A stretch of DNA of 64,000 nt from positions 4,378,754 through 4,442,753 of the forward strand of contig PTEX01000003.1 of the NCBI GenBank assembly GCA_003342815.1, given 5' to 3'. Positions 1 through 11,904 of the stretch are shown here, piece by piece. Every line of letters begins with the position of its first letter. Position 1 is the stretch's first letter. The position numbers were made by a program, and so were the translations under genes. Under the pieces are notes generated by a model. It did no database searches, was not told the DNA's origin, and was given only the letters and a program-made list of their open reading frames with translations. This DNA comes from Eudromia elegans. Lineage: Eukaryota > Chordata > Aves > Tinamiformes > Tinamidae.

Positions 1-1392
1 GATTTGTTAATAATTTCAACTCAAGGGATAAAAAGACACAGTACATTTTGAACTGTTTTGTTTCCCAGCATCAGACATTTAAAAACAGTTTTGGGTTCTC
101 TGTCGAAATACTGACAGTCTGCTTCCACCATAATGAGTGCAGTAAGCTATTTCTTATGAAAACTGTAGAAAAAGAAAGGAAAACAGTTCAAAAATTCACA
201 TGCAAATGTCTAAATAAGGCCTGCAGTGGAACAACTATTCCTTGCCCATCTAGTGCTAAAGTATGCATGGGAAAACTCCTGGCTTGATAGTCATTTAGAT
301 GCCTTTTGAAAGGACTGTTCTAATATGAAAAAAAAAAATGGCAGTTACACAACCGGTTTTTATTTCCTTGAAGGTATAAAAAGCTAAAAATCTCCCAAAG
401 GAGGAAGAGTAAAGATAAAAAATCTGCCTCTGGTGCTGCTTTTTCTTGCAGCCTTATTGCAGATGAAGTGCTCAGCATTGCTGGTCTTTATCAGTGATCC
501 TGACACCTGGAAAACGAGTCTGAGGAGAACTCGCACGCCAAGTGTTGTTTTGGAGATGTTGGAAAGCCCTCTGGATACAGTCCTGAGCAACCTGCTCTAG
601 CTGACCACGATTAAACAGGGCGGACTGATCTGCAGACTCCTCCAACCTCAACCCTTTTGTAGAAATTGTTGGGTAAAGATCAGTGAGTACCAGTGAAAGC
701 CCCTCAGTGTCTTCATGGACCTGTGAGCTGACAGGGCTCCAGGTTAGGCCCTTTATTCACCCTTGTGCTCCCACAGGCAGTGACCTTCGGGGATATCAGC
801 TTCCAGACATTAGCTTTACTTAAAACATTTTGTTGTGAAATATAAATCTACTCCTCAACAGTGATGCTTAGCCTAGAAAACCACGTTACACAGCCAGGTT
901 TTGTCCTCTCAGCTAATCCAGGACATATTTAAAATGATGGACCCAGCAGTCAGTCCCAGGCTCTGTGTCCTGTTCCTGATTCCTAGATGTGCTCCAGGTC
1001 TCCCATGATATGGGCACAGATGGGCACAGTGGTTCATCTGGCCAGGCCTCCCATCTGGACCCTGCTGGGTTGGGAAGTGTAAACATGCCTCACGCTGGAT
1101 TGCCTTAGACCCCATCCCATTCTGCAGCCCTCCAGGGTCTCTTGCAGGGCAGCATGGACTCTGAGGGTACCCAGGGAATGTTTCATGGCTGATGCCTCTT
1201 CCAAGAGGGCAATCCATGTGGGGCTCACCATGTGGAAACTCTCTGAGATGGATTTTGGAGTATGAACAGTTTTCATCTCTCTCTTCTTAAGAGATACAAA
1301 TGCATAGAATGGGTCTTAAAACAGAACTTCATATCGTCTGACGGTACTATTGCAGCAAACATATGCTGTCACTGCACTGCATTTCACTGCAA
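1..1392. other. Unique non-coding DNA, no gene recognised
   Basis: AT-leaning sequence with short chance open frames on both strands and no conserved protein motif, RNA gene or repeat family that I recognise. The part from about 900 to 1260 is more GC-rich and has overlapping minus-strand open frames, but these show no domain and have no convincing splice or start context. It ends where the 5'-truncated CR1 begins. Confidence 0.6.
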
Positions 1393-2582
1393 TATGATGG
1401 AATGACTAGCTGGATAGATGAGGGTAGAGCGGTGGATGTCATCCCTCTGGACTTCAGCAAGACTTTTGAAACCGTCCCTCACAGCATCCTCCAGGACAAG
1501 CTCTGAAAGTGTGGGATAGATGAGGGGACTGTGAGATGGATTAAGGACTGGCTGGATGGCAGAGCCCAAACGGTTGTGATTAGCGGCGCGGAGTCCAGTT
1601 GGAGGTCTGTAGCTAGTGGTGTCCCCCAGGGGTCAGTCCTTGATCCGGTCCTGTTCAATTTATTCATCAATGACCTGGATGAAGGGATGGAGTACTCCCT
1701 CAGCAAGTTTGCTGATGACACCAAACCGAGAGAAGTAGCTGATAGCCCTGAGGGCTGCGCTGCCATCCAGAGGGACCTGGACAGACTAGACAATTGGGTG
1801 GTGAGAAACCTTATGAAGTTCAACAAGGGCAAGTGCAGAGTCCTGCACCTGGGCTGGAATAACCCCAGACACCAGTGCAGGTTGGGGACCAACCTTCTGG
1901 AGAGCAGCTCTGTACAGAAGGACCTGGGCGTCATGGTGGATGACAAGTTGACCATGAGGCAGCAGTGTGCCCTCGTGGCCAAGAGGGCCAAAGGGATCCT
2001 GGGGTGCATTAAGCAGAGCGTCTCCAGCAGGTCAAGGGAGGTGATTCTGTCCCTCTACTCAGCCCTGGTGAGGCCGCACCTCGAGTCCTGTGTGCAGTTC
2101 TGGGCTCCCCAGTGCAGGAGGGACGTGGAGCTGCTAGAGAGAGTCCAGCGCAGGGCCACAAAGATGATTAGGGGTCTGGAACATCTGCCCTATGAGCAAA
2201 GGCTGAGAGAGCTGGGCCTCTTCAGCTTGGAGAGGAGAAGGCTGAGAGGGGACCTGATCAGTGTCTATAAGCACCTCAAGAGAGGAGGTGAGGAGATTGG
2301 GACCACCTTTTCAGTGGTGGCCAGTGACAGGCCTAGACAAAATGGCCACAGACTGATGCACCAAAAGTTCCACAGGAACTTAAGGAAAAATTTCTTATCA
2401 GTGAGGGTGACAGAGCCCTGGAACAGGTTGCCAATAGAGATTGTGTGAACATCTTCTCTGTAGATGTTCAAAACTCGCTTGGATGTGACCCTGTACCACG
2501 TGCTGTAGGTAACCCTGCATGTACGGGAGATTTGGACTAGATATCTCTAAAGTTCCTTTCCAATCTTAAGCATTCTATGATC
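1393..2582 (+). mobile_element. CR1 LINE, 5'-truncated, lineage A
   Basis: A non-LTR retrotransposon fragment of about 1.19 kb. It starts inside the RT domain and runs through the ORF2 stop and the short 3' UTR (GGACTAGAT...AGTTCCTTTCCAA) to a single terminal ATTCTATG unit. CR1 elements insert by target-primed reverse transcription and are usually 5'-truncated, with no poly(A) tail and no clear target-site duplication, as seen here. It carries the lineage A markers shared with the copy at 10.5 kb: [11 protein letters not shown] after the FADD motif, KNFLSVRV, and a TAG replacing a Glu codon near the ORF end. It lacks promoter, ORF1 and endonuclease, so it cannot move by itself. Confidence 0.97.
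1396..2508 (+). pseudogene. CR1 ORF2 reverse-transcriptase fragment, three premature stops
   Basis: The frame starts inside the RT palm with a degraded first catalytic block (LDFSKTFETVPH; other copies have [12 protein letters not shown], so one Asp is now Glu). It continues through [10 protein letters not shown] and the second catalytic block FADD at about 1710, then the thumb-like C-terminal region ([18 protein letters not shown], then the [14 protein letters not shown] segment). In-frame stops are TGA at 1504, TGA at 2446 and TAG at 2461; the native TAG is at 2506-2508. I see no frameshift, so decay is by point mutation only. A 305-codon open stretch lies between 1531 and 2448. The product would be inactive because it lacks endonuclease and most of the RT fingers. 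Confidence 0.93.
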
Positions 2583-5500
2583 TCCTTGCCCAAAGCTGTT
2601 AGGTTCATCATTAACTGATCCTGGCAAAACGGGGAAAATCTCTCATTTCTCTGGAGATTTGAAGCTATAAAGAGACATTTCCCTGAGACGAAAGAATCTG
2701 GAGAACAGAATTTGAGATTTGTTTCTCTCTTCAGTCCTTCCTTTTCAGATAGTTTGGGCAGTGTCCTCCTCAGTATGTCATCTGCTTTCCGTCTAGTTTA
2801 ATAAACTATGCAGATTGCCTAAGCTTTTATTGGACTCAAGTCCTTTGCTGAACGTGTCTCCAATCATCAAAGGAGTAAATGGGCAGGGTAGTAACAGGGA
2901 TGATGAGGGAAGAGTATGGCCATTAGCTGGAAATAAGCAATCACCTAGCATAACAAAAGTGATATTTTCCTGTCCTCCACTTGCCTTTCCTTTATCTCTT
3001 TAGGGTCTGGAGAGGGACCCAAAAGTAATTATCACTAATGAAGATTCCTCCTGGAGCCAGTGCTCTCGATGACTGAGGGCTCTCCAGGACTGGCTCAGCC
3101 CTGCAATCACCTGCAGCTCCTGCTGAGCTCTCCTCTTGCCAGGCTCTGGCAGCTGTAAAAAGTAATATTGATATTCCAGAACATTGAGCTGTGCTGTCAG
3201 CTCCAAGGTAAGCAGATCAGGATTGAGCTTACGTTGCTTGAATACTACTGACGTACACCCATTTTGGAGCAATAATCCTCAACCAAAGGCTCATTGCAGA
3301 AAGTTTCACTGTCTTTCCTTAGGGATTGAGAGAGAAGAAGGAGAAGCGAGCCTCTCAGGAGGAATACCTTTGCTGGATTGGGAATACCACCACAAGTGCA
3401 AAGCCAGAATTAACCACTTAATTTGTGGGAAAGTCTAATAGGTTTCTTCTTTCACCTTTGGTACCTTTACAATAATGCTAAAATGTAGTTGTCCTTTCTC
3501 TCCACTCAGATTAAAAATGTAATGACTTTTGGTTTTTTTTTTTCCTGTTGATGTTTAAGTGTGATCTGGTATGAAAGAATTAACTAAAGATTTCAGCAAG
3601 TGAAATCAGCTGCATGTGCCTGCAAATTCCTGAAAAGTATTATCAGTCTCATTTACAGGTAGGGAAATGGAAAGCAGAACTTTTTGATGCAAAAGCACTG
3701 TCGTGGCTTCATACAGGAACATCTCTGTGCTGAACAAGAATGGTAGGATGCTCAACAAGAAGCCTTAGAAAGAAATGTGAGAATTTCAGCTCTGTTAGAC
3801 TAACGTAGTCTCTCAGGACTTCCTTCTTCTACTTAAGACTATGTGAAAAGAATCCTTTTTCTTCCTTTGGAAATATGTTCTCAAAGAATTCCCAGTGCAC
3901 CTTTTAGGAGCTCAACCCATTAGCAGTCGATGTGTTTCTACCCACTTCTGGTGAGCTTTAGACATCTCTGATCATGACCAAGTCTTAGTGAAAAATTGCC
4001 AAAAGCTTTGTGTCTGTGATCACATCACTGCATTTGGCAGTGGCATTGGTGCACATGGCAGACTTCAAAGATCTGGCAAAGTGAGCTCACCTTTAAAAAG
4101 CGTGCTCTGAGTTACTGGAAAATGAGTTCTGTTTGACTAGTGCCAAGTGTGGGAGCTCTTTCTTACAGCAATGAAACTGAAAACAATTAGAAGTCAAGAA
4201 AAGTATTCTCAAAGACAATGATGAAAAAATGTTTATTGGCTATCAAACTCTTGTAGATTAAGTTACAATGTCAGAACAACCCAAGGAAGATAAAAACAGC
4301 TAGACCAGAATTCATGTTGCCCTGAGACTGATTCTTCCATGAAATTAGCCTCTGATGTTTCCTCAAATTCACTTTTTTGAAAAATGCTTTCTTCCTGTAA
4401 CACTGTACATCCATGTGGGTAAAAGAGGTTTCTTCATTGTATGTGCACTACACATAAAATAGTATAGAAGAACGGCACTAAGTTTGAAATATTGAGTCTT
4501 TGAAAGTTGGGAAATGCTGGGATTAAGGATATTCCTAAAATATTAATGTGTCCCTTGTGCATATATACCAGATGACTTTAGGTAGACTACTGCTTTCACT
4601 TTTTTTTTTCCTAAGGAATCATTTCATATACCATGCAGCCGTGACGCAGATGGGGGAGCAAGAACTTTGCCTGTAGGGAAAGTACATAGTGGATGCAGGT
4701 TCTTCCCCTCTGATCCCAGAGTAGCATGGAGGAGACACTTGCCTGTATATTTCAGCCCACTGGGGCTGAGTAAGAGGCACAACAGAAGACAGGAACCATC
4801 TTCTCTCTGTTAGAAAATACCTGCCTGTTACTAAGTTAAGTTGTGTGTGATCTGGTATGATGTTACCTAGAACATATATACAGTCAATAGATCTTTTACA
4901 GAATGATTCAAGAAAATTCTTTTAGAGATATCTTCTTCCACTGACTATTGGAACTCTAACATCTGGAATCATGATGGTGCTACCGAAGTGACACCACAGT
5001 GATAAACCTGTGTGGGAGGCAGCTCAGCAATCAGCAGCTCAAACTGCATCTGTCTTATCCTCTGACAGATACATCCTCCTCTTTATGAGATACCCATGTA
5101 GAGCTAAGCCGAGGTATGGAATCTTCTCTGACAGGTTTACAGCATCCTCTGTTAGCCATTGGGACTGGCTGTACCGTGCTCCAATTGGCCATGAAGAGTT
5201 ACCTTCTTCAAGCTCAAAGCATTCGCAGGTCCAAAGAGGTCGCCAGTTATGGTCTCCAGTTGTGGAGATGACTATTATTGTCACCTTTTATCATTTTTCT
5301 AGTTATTTGTTTGAAGTTTGCAATGCTTCTGCTTGAGTCAGCAGATGTTTTTTCATCCCTCATCTGATAAATTCTTTTCTTTACCTTTCCAAGAAGGCCC
5401 TCTGCCTTTTCTTATGTCCTGTGTCATGACTAGGGTGCCTTCATCAGGACACCAGTCATTATTTTGGAAGGGAGTTGCAGACAGGTAATTGCAGAGGTTA

Positions 5501-7240
5501 TTTACACTCATAGTTGCACATGCCTGTTGCAGACTGCTTGGCCTATAGTGCAACTGAGCTCTCCTAATTTTAATCATCTAAACTTTAGCCTCCCACTCTA
5601 CTATGGTAATCTAGACATCCTCTGAAGGAAACCAGGTACTTCCAGAATGAAGTTACTCCATCTGAAAGCTGCTGTGAAACATAGGTAAGTCAAGTCTTCC
5701 TGGAAGATTTTGGAAGAGCTATTTCCAACTTAGAAATGGTAGTACAAGCTATTTATTATTTGAAACATCTTTCCAAAACACGGGTTACACATTTCAAATC
5801 CTACCAACCCCTGAATCAAAATGAAGTACGATTTCAGGGTTCTTTTGCACGAATTGAATATATGTTGTATTCTGTGGTTCAAAAACATCTATTGGTTGGG
5901 TTGTATAAAGTAAGGATACACAGAACACATGGTACTGTCATTTGCAAATAATATATCTCCACTATATTAGTGGAGAAAAAAAAATAGAAAAAACTATCAG
6001 AATATAAAATGATAGCTATATAGGTCATAAAGTGCATTGTGGTAGCACAGTAAGCATCACCAAAACTGTGAGGAACTTACATAGGGAACTTGCAGTAAGT
6101 TCTTGGTAAATGATCAAAGAGTTGGTAGCTGTACTCACATTGAGGAATTTATAAAATGATCTTAAAGAAGAACAGAATGCCTTTTATATCCTTTTTTTTT
6201 TCTATCTGACTACAACACATAAAAAACCTGCAAAAACAGTTTCAGGCCCCCTCATCTTTTCAAACAAAAATACTCTTGAGTTATAGTAGATCTTTCTAAA
6301 CTGTGGCAAGAGTCTTCTCTTGGGACCATGTACCAAAATCTCCTTATTTGTGAGCACCACAAGAGATTCAGTGTGTCTCTCAGAAGCCTTAGGGGATGGT
6401 GAAGTTCTAGAATGACCCACAAGACAGAGATAAGAACCAATCCCCAAGGCTGGCATCTGAAGATGAGGCTGAGCTCAGCACACTTCCTCATAGGGAAGAC
6501 CTTGCACCGCTCACTGCAGTAGCCCCTGCCAACTCGCCCTCTCCAGCAGCTCAAGGCCTGGGTTCTCTAGGATCATCAGAACTAGCACAGCTGTGCAGCT
6601 TGACAGGGCTATAGCCCCAGCTGGAAGGACACAGCTTAATTCAGGAGCTGCAGCAGCCTTTCCAACCCTTCCCAATAAACACCCATGAAATTAGTTTGAT
6701 TAAAAAAAAAGTTTATATTTTGGTTTTCTAGTGTGCTGGCAGCAAAGATTCACTTCAAAAAGTCTTTCTCATTTTCATTCCTTATTCCTGCTCATCAAAG
6801 GCTGGGATTCTCACACTGCCCGTGATTTCAGAGCTTAAGCCTTTATAAGTGGAAAATACGACCTCCCACGAGCACTGGGATGTCAGGAGAGCTCACAGTA
6901 TTTCTGTGCAGAGTATTTCATTTTCAGGTGCTAGGGTCAGCACACACAACTCCAAGCCTCATCACTCAAAGTTATCCAAGCCACATAGATCTCATTAAAT
7001 TCCTCCTCTGCTACTAGTTTTACAATCTCACCTCTTCTTGGATTAACTGTGCACATTAAAGGAAATTGCCCACCCGACTTCCAGTCGATAAAGGAGTGGA
7101 GTAATTTGACATTATTTTAGGTTACTTACTGCCTACTTGGGATCCTTGGGGAAGCTCTAAGCCCACTCGAGTCTGTTTTCTCCTCTCTCCGTTTCCCTCA
7201 GCACATACAGTTGCATACAGCAACTGCAGCTTAATTGATA

Positions 7241-7265
7241 CCAATGGGAATCCAATTCCCATTGG
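7241..7265. repeat. Perfect 11-bp inverted repeat with CCAAT ends
   Basis: The arm CCAATGGGAAT (7241-7251) and its exact reverse complement (7255-7265) are separated by the 3-nt loop CCA. Each arm ends in a CCAAT pentamer, the core bound by NF-Y, in opposite orientations. No coding or transposon context explains it. Confidence 0.9.
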
Positions 7266-8182
7266 CTACAGTTCCGGTTCCTGCACTGAGGCCCAAAGTA
7301 GATTGTGGTTTTGTCCATGAAGACTTCTTTATTAAACCACTTCAGATTCAGTAAAACTATAATTTAACAAAGATTTGTGGCTTTCTGAATTTGTTAGAAA
7401 AATCCAAGACCGATATTTGGCATTTGGACTCATAAAACAACTGTCCACAGAGTGACTAATCTGCCAGCAATGCCGAGAGGGAATACTTCACATAAGTGTG
7501 CATACCATATGGTGGTTATATGTTGGAATAGAATTCTTAAAATTGGTAATAGGCTCAGCATTATAAAGTTTAAGAAAGTTAAGAGGTCCATCTTAGATCT
7601 CCAGGCTCTGTATACATCTGGCTGCCTCACAGTGTAATCCAGAGTCACTGATCAAAGATAGTTTTAAAGATCTACTCTCAGCAAATAGCTGCCAATGTGC
7701 ACTAGGAGATGGTCAATGGGATTGAACTGTGCCAGATATCTGGGAGTGATAGTTATTTTTCCTGGATAAGGCCACAAAATACTTGAAAAAATATCCTCTT
7801 GGGACTAATGGCAATTGCTACTACCACTGTCTCACCTGTTTCAGGTAAATTTTTGTCACCTGTTCCTTCCATTATTACTGTTTTAGAAAACAACATATTT
7901 TTAAAAGGAAAGCAAAGAGTTTTCAATCTATTTCTAGAGGGATTTATAAACATAGTGTCAGACCGATTAGTCTTGCCCTTGATGCCTTTATTATAAAGGA
8001 TTTTTGATAATTTCATTTTCATTCAAGGTTTGAGCTCTTAGTGTGAGGAAGAATATTTGAGTCTGGCCCTGTGAACCTATTTAGCTGTTACTCTGTTATC
8101 TGCACATTTTCCTAACGGTTTGGCTCTGGCATACAAAATCAGCACTGAAATTTACTTTGAATGATGTGTTTCTTTTGGTCTC

Positions 8183-8197
8183 TTTTTTTTTTTTTTT
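8183..8197. repeat. T15 homopolymer
   Basis: An uninterrupted run of 15 T. There is no adjoining SINE or LINE tail that would make it the poly(A) of a minus-strand insertion. Confidence 0.9.
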
Positions 8198-9848
8198 GGT
8201 GAGACAAAAATTATTGTTCTGCTAAAATTTTAAGGTTTTTTAATTCTTTCCCAACAAAACCTAAGCAAGCAAAGGCCTAATCCTATGAGCTTTCTCAGGT
8301 GTGCCACCATCACTAAGATATAGTTCCCTGAAGTCAAGGGGGAACTTGAACTGAACCCCAAGAATGAAAATGCAATTTTTAAACAAGCAAAACCAAAGCA
8401 TCAATGTGTTTGACATTGCTTCCCACTTTGGATCATATATTGTGTATAATCTGATTTAGACTTGTCAAGGAGGGTAAAAGTCTTTTAGGTGTCAAATCTA
8501 AGGAAAGGAGAACTTTCCCAAAGCCTTGTGAGATTTTGTTTGCATTTCAGAAACTAATCAAAGAGGAAATCCCTTTTAAAAAAGATAAATTCCATTACTC
8601 AGAGCTGACCTGAGGTCCCTACAGTCTTCTTACACCCAATCTGCATGTTCCCTCTGGCTTGCACACTACTATCTCTGCAGTTCCTGCTACTAATCACTAC
8701 AATATGAAGTCTCGAGCTTCAATGTTAACATTAAATGTGACAGACTTTCAGCTGTAGCCCTCCTAGCATTAAGAAAATAAACCCCCACTGAAAACCGTTT
8801 TCAGCCTCATGTAGACAGGGACCACAGGGACCACCAGCAATCATCTTGTGCTGAATTTTGATCTGGTTCGTTTTGCCTTTTTCCTTCTGACGTGGGTTTT
8901 TATGGGGTTTGCAGCCACACAGAGGGCAGGATGGCATGTCCATGGCCTGTAGGTTTGCACGTGGCCTTTTGCAGTGGCTAGCAGCTCCTCTGCACTTCAC
9001 AACCAGTCCTAAGCATTGCCACAAGCCTCTGCATAACTGACTGTGACACACATTTTAACCTGACTTAGCCAGATGAATAGGCTGAAGATTCACTGTGGAG
9101 AAGTGGGAGACTCACACATCTGATCTGTGATCCCATTCCCTAGTTCATAATTGCATATGAGACCTCTTTGCTATGTGTGTAATAAAATCCTAAGACATAG
9201 GAAACCCCTGTATGTACTCAGCACTCACGCAGGCCCCATTTTGAAGCATCTGGAGAGGTTAATAGAACAGCAGAAAAGCCTGTAATATTAATAGACTTTC
9301 CCTTCAGACAATCCTCCTCCTTTCTCTACAGCATTTAAAAGCTGCTAAAAGTAAAGGAGAGCGGAGACAGAAGGGTAATGAAAGCTGGAAGGTTTTTTAT
9401 AAAGTACTCATGCACTGAAACAAGATAGGTCTTTGAGAAGTCCTTAATCTGGAAAGCATGAGGTGCTAACTTTAAGACTTACGTAATACCACTAAAGACA
9501 ACTACCTGATGCGATGGAGATACCTTGAATCTTGCTGAAGTGCAATTAATTCTTGAAAGCTCACAGAGTAAAATACTGTGAATGTATAAAATGATGGAAA
9601 CTTGAGGACAGGAAAAACAGATGTGTTTGAGGTGGCTTTTTCAAATTTGAAGATGGCAAGATTCTAGGTTTCAGACTTTGAGTGTACAAAAAATGCCCAC
9701 AACCAATACCACCTCATGAGTAGCTGGATGTATTTAGCTTCTAGAGAATCCCATCCCTTGTCATTACTCTGTCAATCCACCACATCCAGTTTACCACTTT
9801 ACTTTCCTCATTGATCTTTTGTTAATATTGATTTTTCAGCTATTCCAT

Positions 9849-9879
<31 letters not shown>

Positions 9880-9880
9880 A
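9849..9880. repeat. TAAC tetranucleotide microsatellite, 7 full units plus partial
   Basis: Seven perfect TAAC units followed by TAAA. Perfect tetranucleotide arrays of this size are often length-polymorphic. Confidence 0.95.
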
Positions 9881-10519
9881 TAGTCCTGGTGATGGATAGC
9901 TTAACATTAAGACACAGGCAGAAAAATGACCGAGCTCCATCATTGCTGAAGTGGTGCAAGAAGACATGACTGAAGACAGGAAGGGGCTTCTCCACACCTC
10001 AGTGCTGGCACCTGATCTGTTCGCCAGTCTGAAAGGGAAGTGCATGCCTCAGTTCACCTCAATGTCAAGGGTTCATTTCCTTGCCTTCGTCATGGAGGGT
10101 ATTAGCTGCTGCAGTGGATGGACACATGATACGACACTTTCATGGGCATAGTTTGCAGTCTACCTGTCAGAAACCTCCTTATTTCAGCGGCAGCAGCAGT
10201 ATGGGTTTTGCTGCCTCACAAATTGCCCAAGAAGTAGTCCATGAAGCAGCCTTTCCTGCGGGCATGGGTCAGCTCTTACTCTGTAGTCCCCCCCTCCTCT
10301 GCTGCCACTTAGCTGGGGCAGAACAGAGTCCCTACCCTCACTCAAGTTATTGGATAGAAGCATTATTTGAGTGCGTTGCTATCCTTCTGGGAGGACTTAT
10401 TTAATACAGTGATATCTGAGAAACAGGCTGCACACCTGAGATGCAGCAATTTGTGATCCTGTGTGTGTTTTAAGAATTTTCACTTATTATTCTATAAGGA
10501 GAATTTCAAATCAAAGACT

Positions 10520-11504
10520 GAGTCTAGGTGGAGGTCTGTAGCTAGTGGCGTCCCCCAGGAGTCAGTCCTCGGCCCAGTCCTGTTCAATTTATTTGTTAAC
10601 GACCTGGATGAAGGGACAGAGTGCTCCCTCAGCAAGTTTGCTGATGACACCAAACCAAGAGAAGTAGCTGACAGCCCTGAGGGCTGCGCTGCCATCCAGA
10701 GGGACCTGGACATACTGGACAACAGAGAGAAACCTCATGAAATTCAACAAGGGCAAGTGTAGGGTCCTGCACCTGGGCAGGAATAACCCCAGACACCCGT
10801 ACAGGCTGGGGACCAATGTCCTGGAGAGCAGCCCCACAGAGAGGGACCTGGGCGTCATGGTGGACGACAAGTTGACCATGAGGCAGCAGTGTGCCCTCGT
10901 GGCCAAGAAGGCCAATGGGATCTTGGGGTGCATTAAGCAGAGCGTCTCCAGCAGGTCGAGGGAGGTGATTCTGCCCCTCTACTCAGCCCTGGTGAGGCTG
11001 CACCTCGAGTACTGTGTGCAGTTCTGGGCTCCCCAGTGCAGGAGGGATGTGGAGCTGCTAGAGAGAGTCCAGCGCAGGGCCACGAAGATGATTAGGGGCC
11101 TGGAACATCTGCCCTATGAGCAAAGGCTGAGAGAGCTGGGCCTCTTCAGCCTGGAGAAGAGAAAGCTGAGAAGGGACCTGACCAGTACCTCAAGGGAGGG
11201 AATGAGGAGGATGGGGCCATCCTCTTTTCAGTACTGGCCACTGATAGGCCTAGAGGAAACAGCCACAAACTAAAGCACCAAAAGTTCCACAGGAACTTAA
11301 GGAAAAATTTCTTATCAGTGAGGGTGACAGAGCCCTGGAACAGGTTGCCCAGAGGGGTGGTGGAGTCTCCTTCTCTGTAGATGTTCAAGACCCGCTTGGA
11401 CATGACCTGTGTCTCATGCTCTAGGAGACCCTGCGTGTGCAGGGGATTGGACTAGATGACCTCTAAAGGTCCCTTCCAACCTTGAGCATTCTATGAGTCT
11501 ATGA
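10520..11504 (+). mobile_element. CR1 LINE, 5'-truncated, lineage A
   Basis: About 0.98 kb of CR1. It begins just before the GVPQ block of RT and ends in a degenerate ATTCTATGAGTCTATG tail. It shares with the copy at 1.4 kb the [11 protein letters not shown] segment, the KNFLSVRV segment, the GGCCTAGA version of a 3'-coding site and the TAG in place of GAG near the ORF end, so both came from the same source lineage. The flanks are unrelated to those of the 1.4 kb copy, which argues for independent insertion rather than segmental duplication. Confidence 0.97.
10521..11424 (+). pseudogene. CR1 ORF2 fragment broken by two deletions and a stop
   Basis: It covers [10 protein letters not shown], the catalytic FADD block and the C-terminal region. 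Compared with the sister copies, about 5 nt are missing near 10725 and about 10 nt near 11185, each shifting the frame. The protein-like sequence is therefore split over three frames, with long open pieces ending at 10762 and 11273. The lineage A stop TAG lies at 11378-11380, a 1-nt deletion follows, and the native stop position is 11422-11424. The usual Gly in PQGS has become Glu. Confidence 0.9.
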
Positions 11505-11879
11505 CTTTTTGATACAGCTTTGTCTTTTCCTTAAAAGATTTGCTGAGCTGACTATGTGATGCCTGGAGACAATCACAGGGCAAACTTACGGGTGACATGC
11601 AGTTGTCTGAGTACTATAATAACTATTTTAAGTAAAAATGACTGAAATACATCTGGTATAATCAGAAATGGATGAAGCCTGGGTGGGAAGAGAAGTCTGG
11701 GCACCAAGGCACATAATACAGGACAGAATAGGGCTCTCTTCTCTCCTGCTAAGAGATGCAGGTTGAGACACTTCCCCTGACATGTGGCAGGTCACAGCAT
11801 CTGTGGCTGAGGAGACGGTCAGTACAGTTGCCTTTTTCTTCTAGTGCAGTAGCACATGTATCACTGCACCTGGTTCTGT

Positions 11880-11904
11880 CTTGTCCTGGTGGCACCAGGA
11901 CAAG
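11880..11904. repeat. Perfect 12-bp palindrome with one central base
   Basis: The arm CTTGTCCTGGTG (11880-11891), centre G (11892), and the exact complement arm 11893-11904. As RNA it would fold as a 10-bp stem with a 5-nt loop. No transposon end or gene context was found. Confidence 0.9.

Larger units (their letters stand above)
2583..10519. other. Unique non-coding DNA between two CR1 copies
   Basis: About 7.9 kb with no recognisable exon, RNA gene or transposon. It contains a perfect 11-bp inverted repeat at 7241-7265, a T15 run at 8183-8197 and a TAAC microsatellite at 9849-9880. A minus-strand open frame at 8731-9051 contains a CPLCGC motif but has no other zinc-finger spacing and no gene context, so I treat it as chance. 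Confidence 0.6.

Noticed and set aside
1034-1276. Overlapping minus-strand frames before the first CR1
   Set aside because: No domain, no start or splice context, and two overlapping frames of similar length point to base composition.
3558-4862. A 16-nt string GTGTGATCTGGTATGA occurring twice
   Set aside because: One such match is near chance expectation in 64 kb, and the flanks do not extend it.
8731-9051. Minus-strand 106-codon frame with a CPLCGC motif, possibly a zinc finger
   Set aside because: Only one Cys cluster, no paired Cys/His spacing, and no promoter, splice or poly(A) context.
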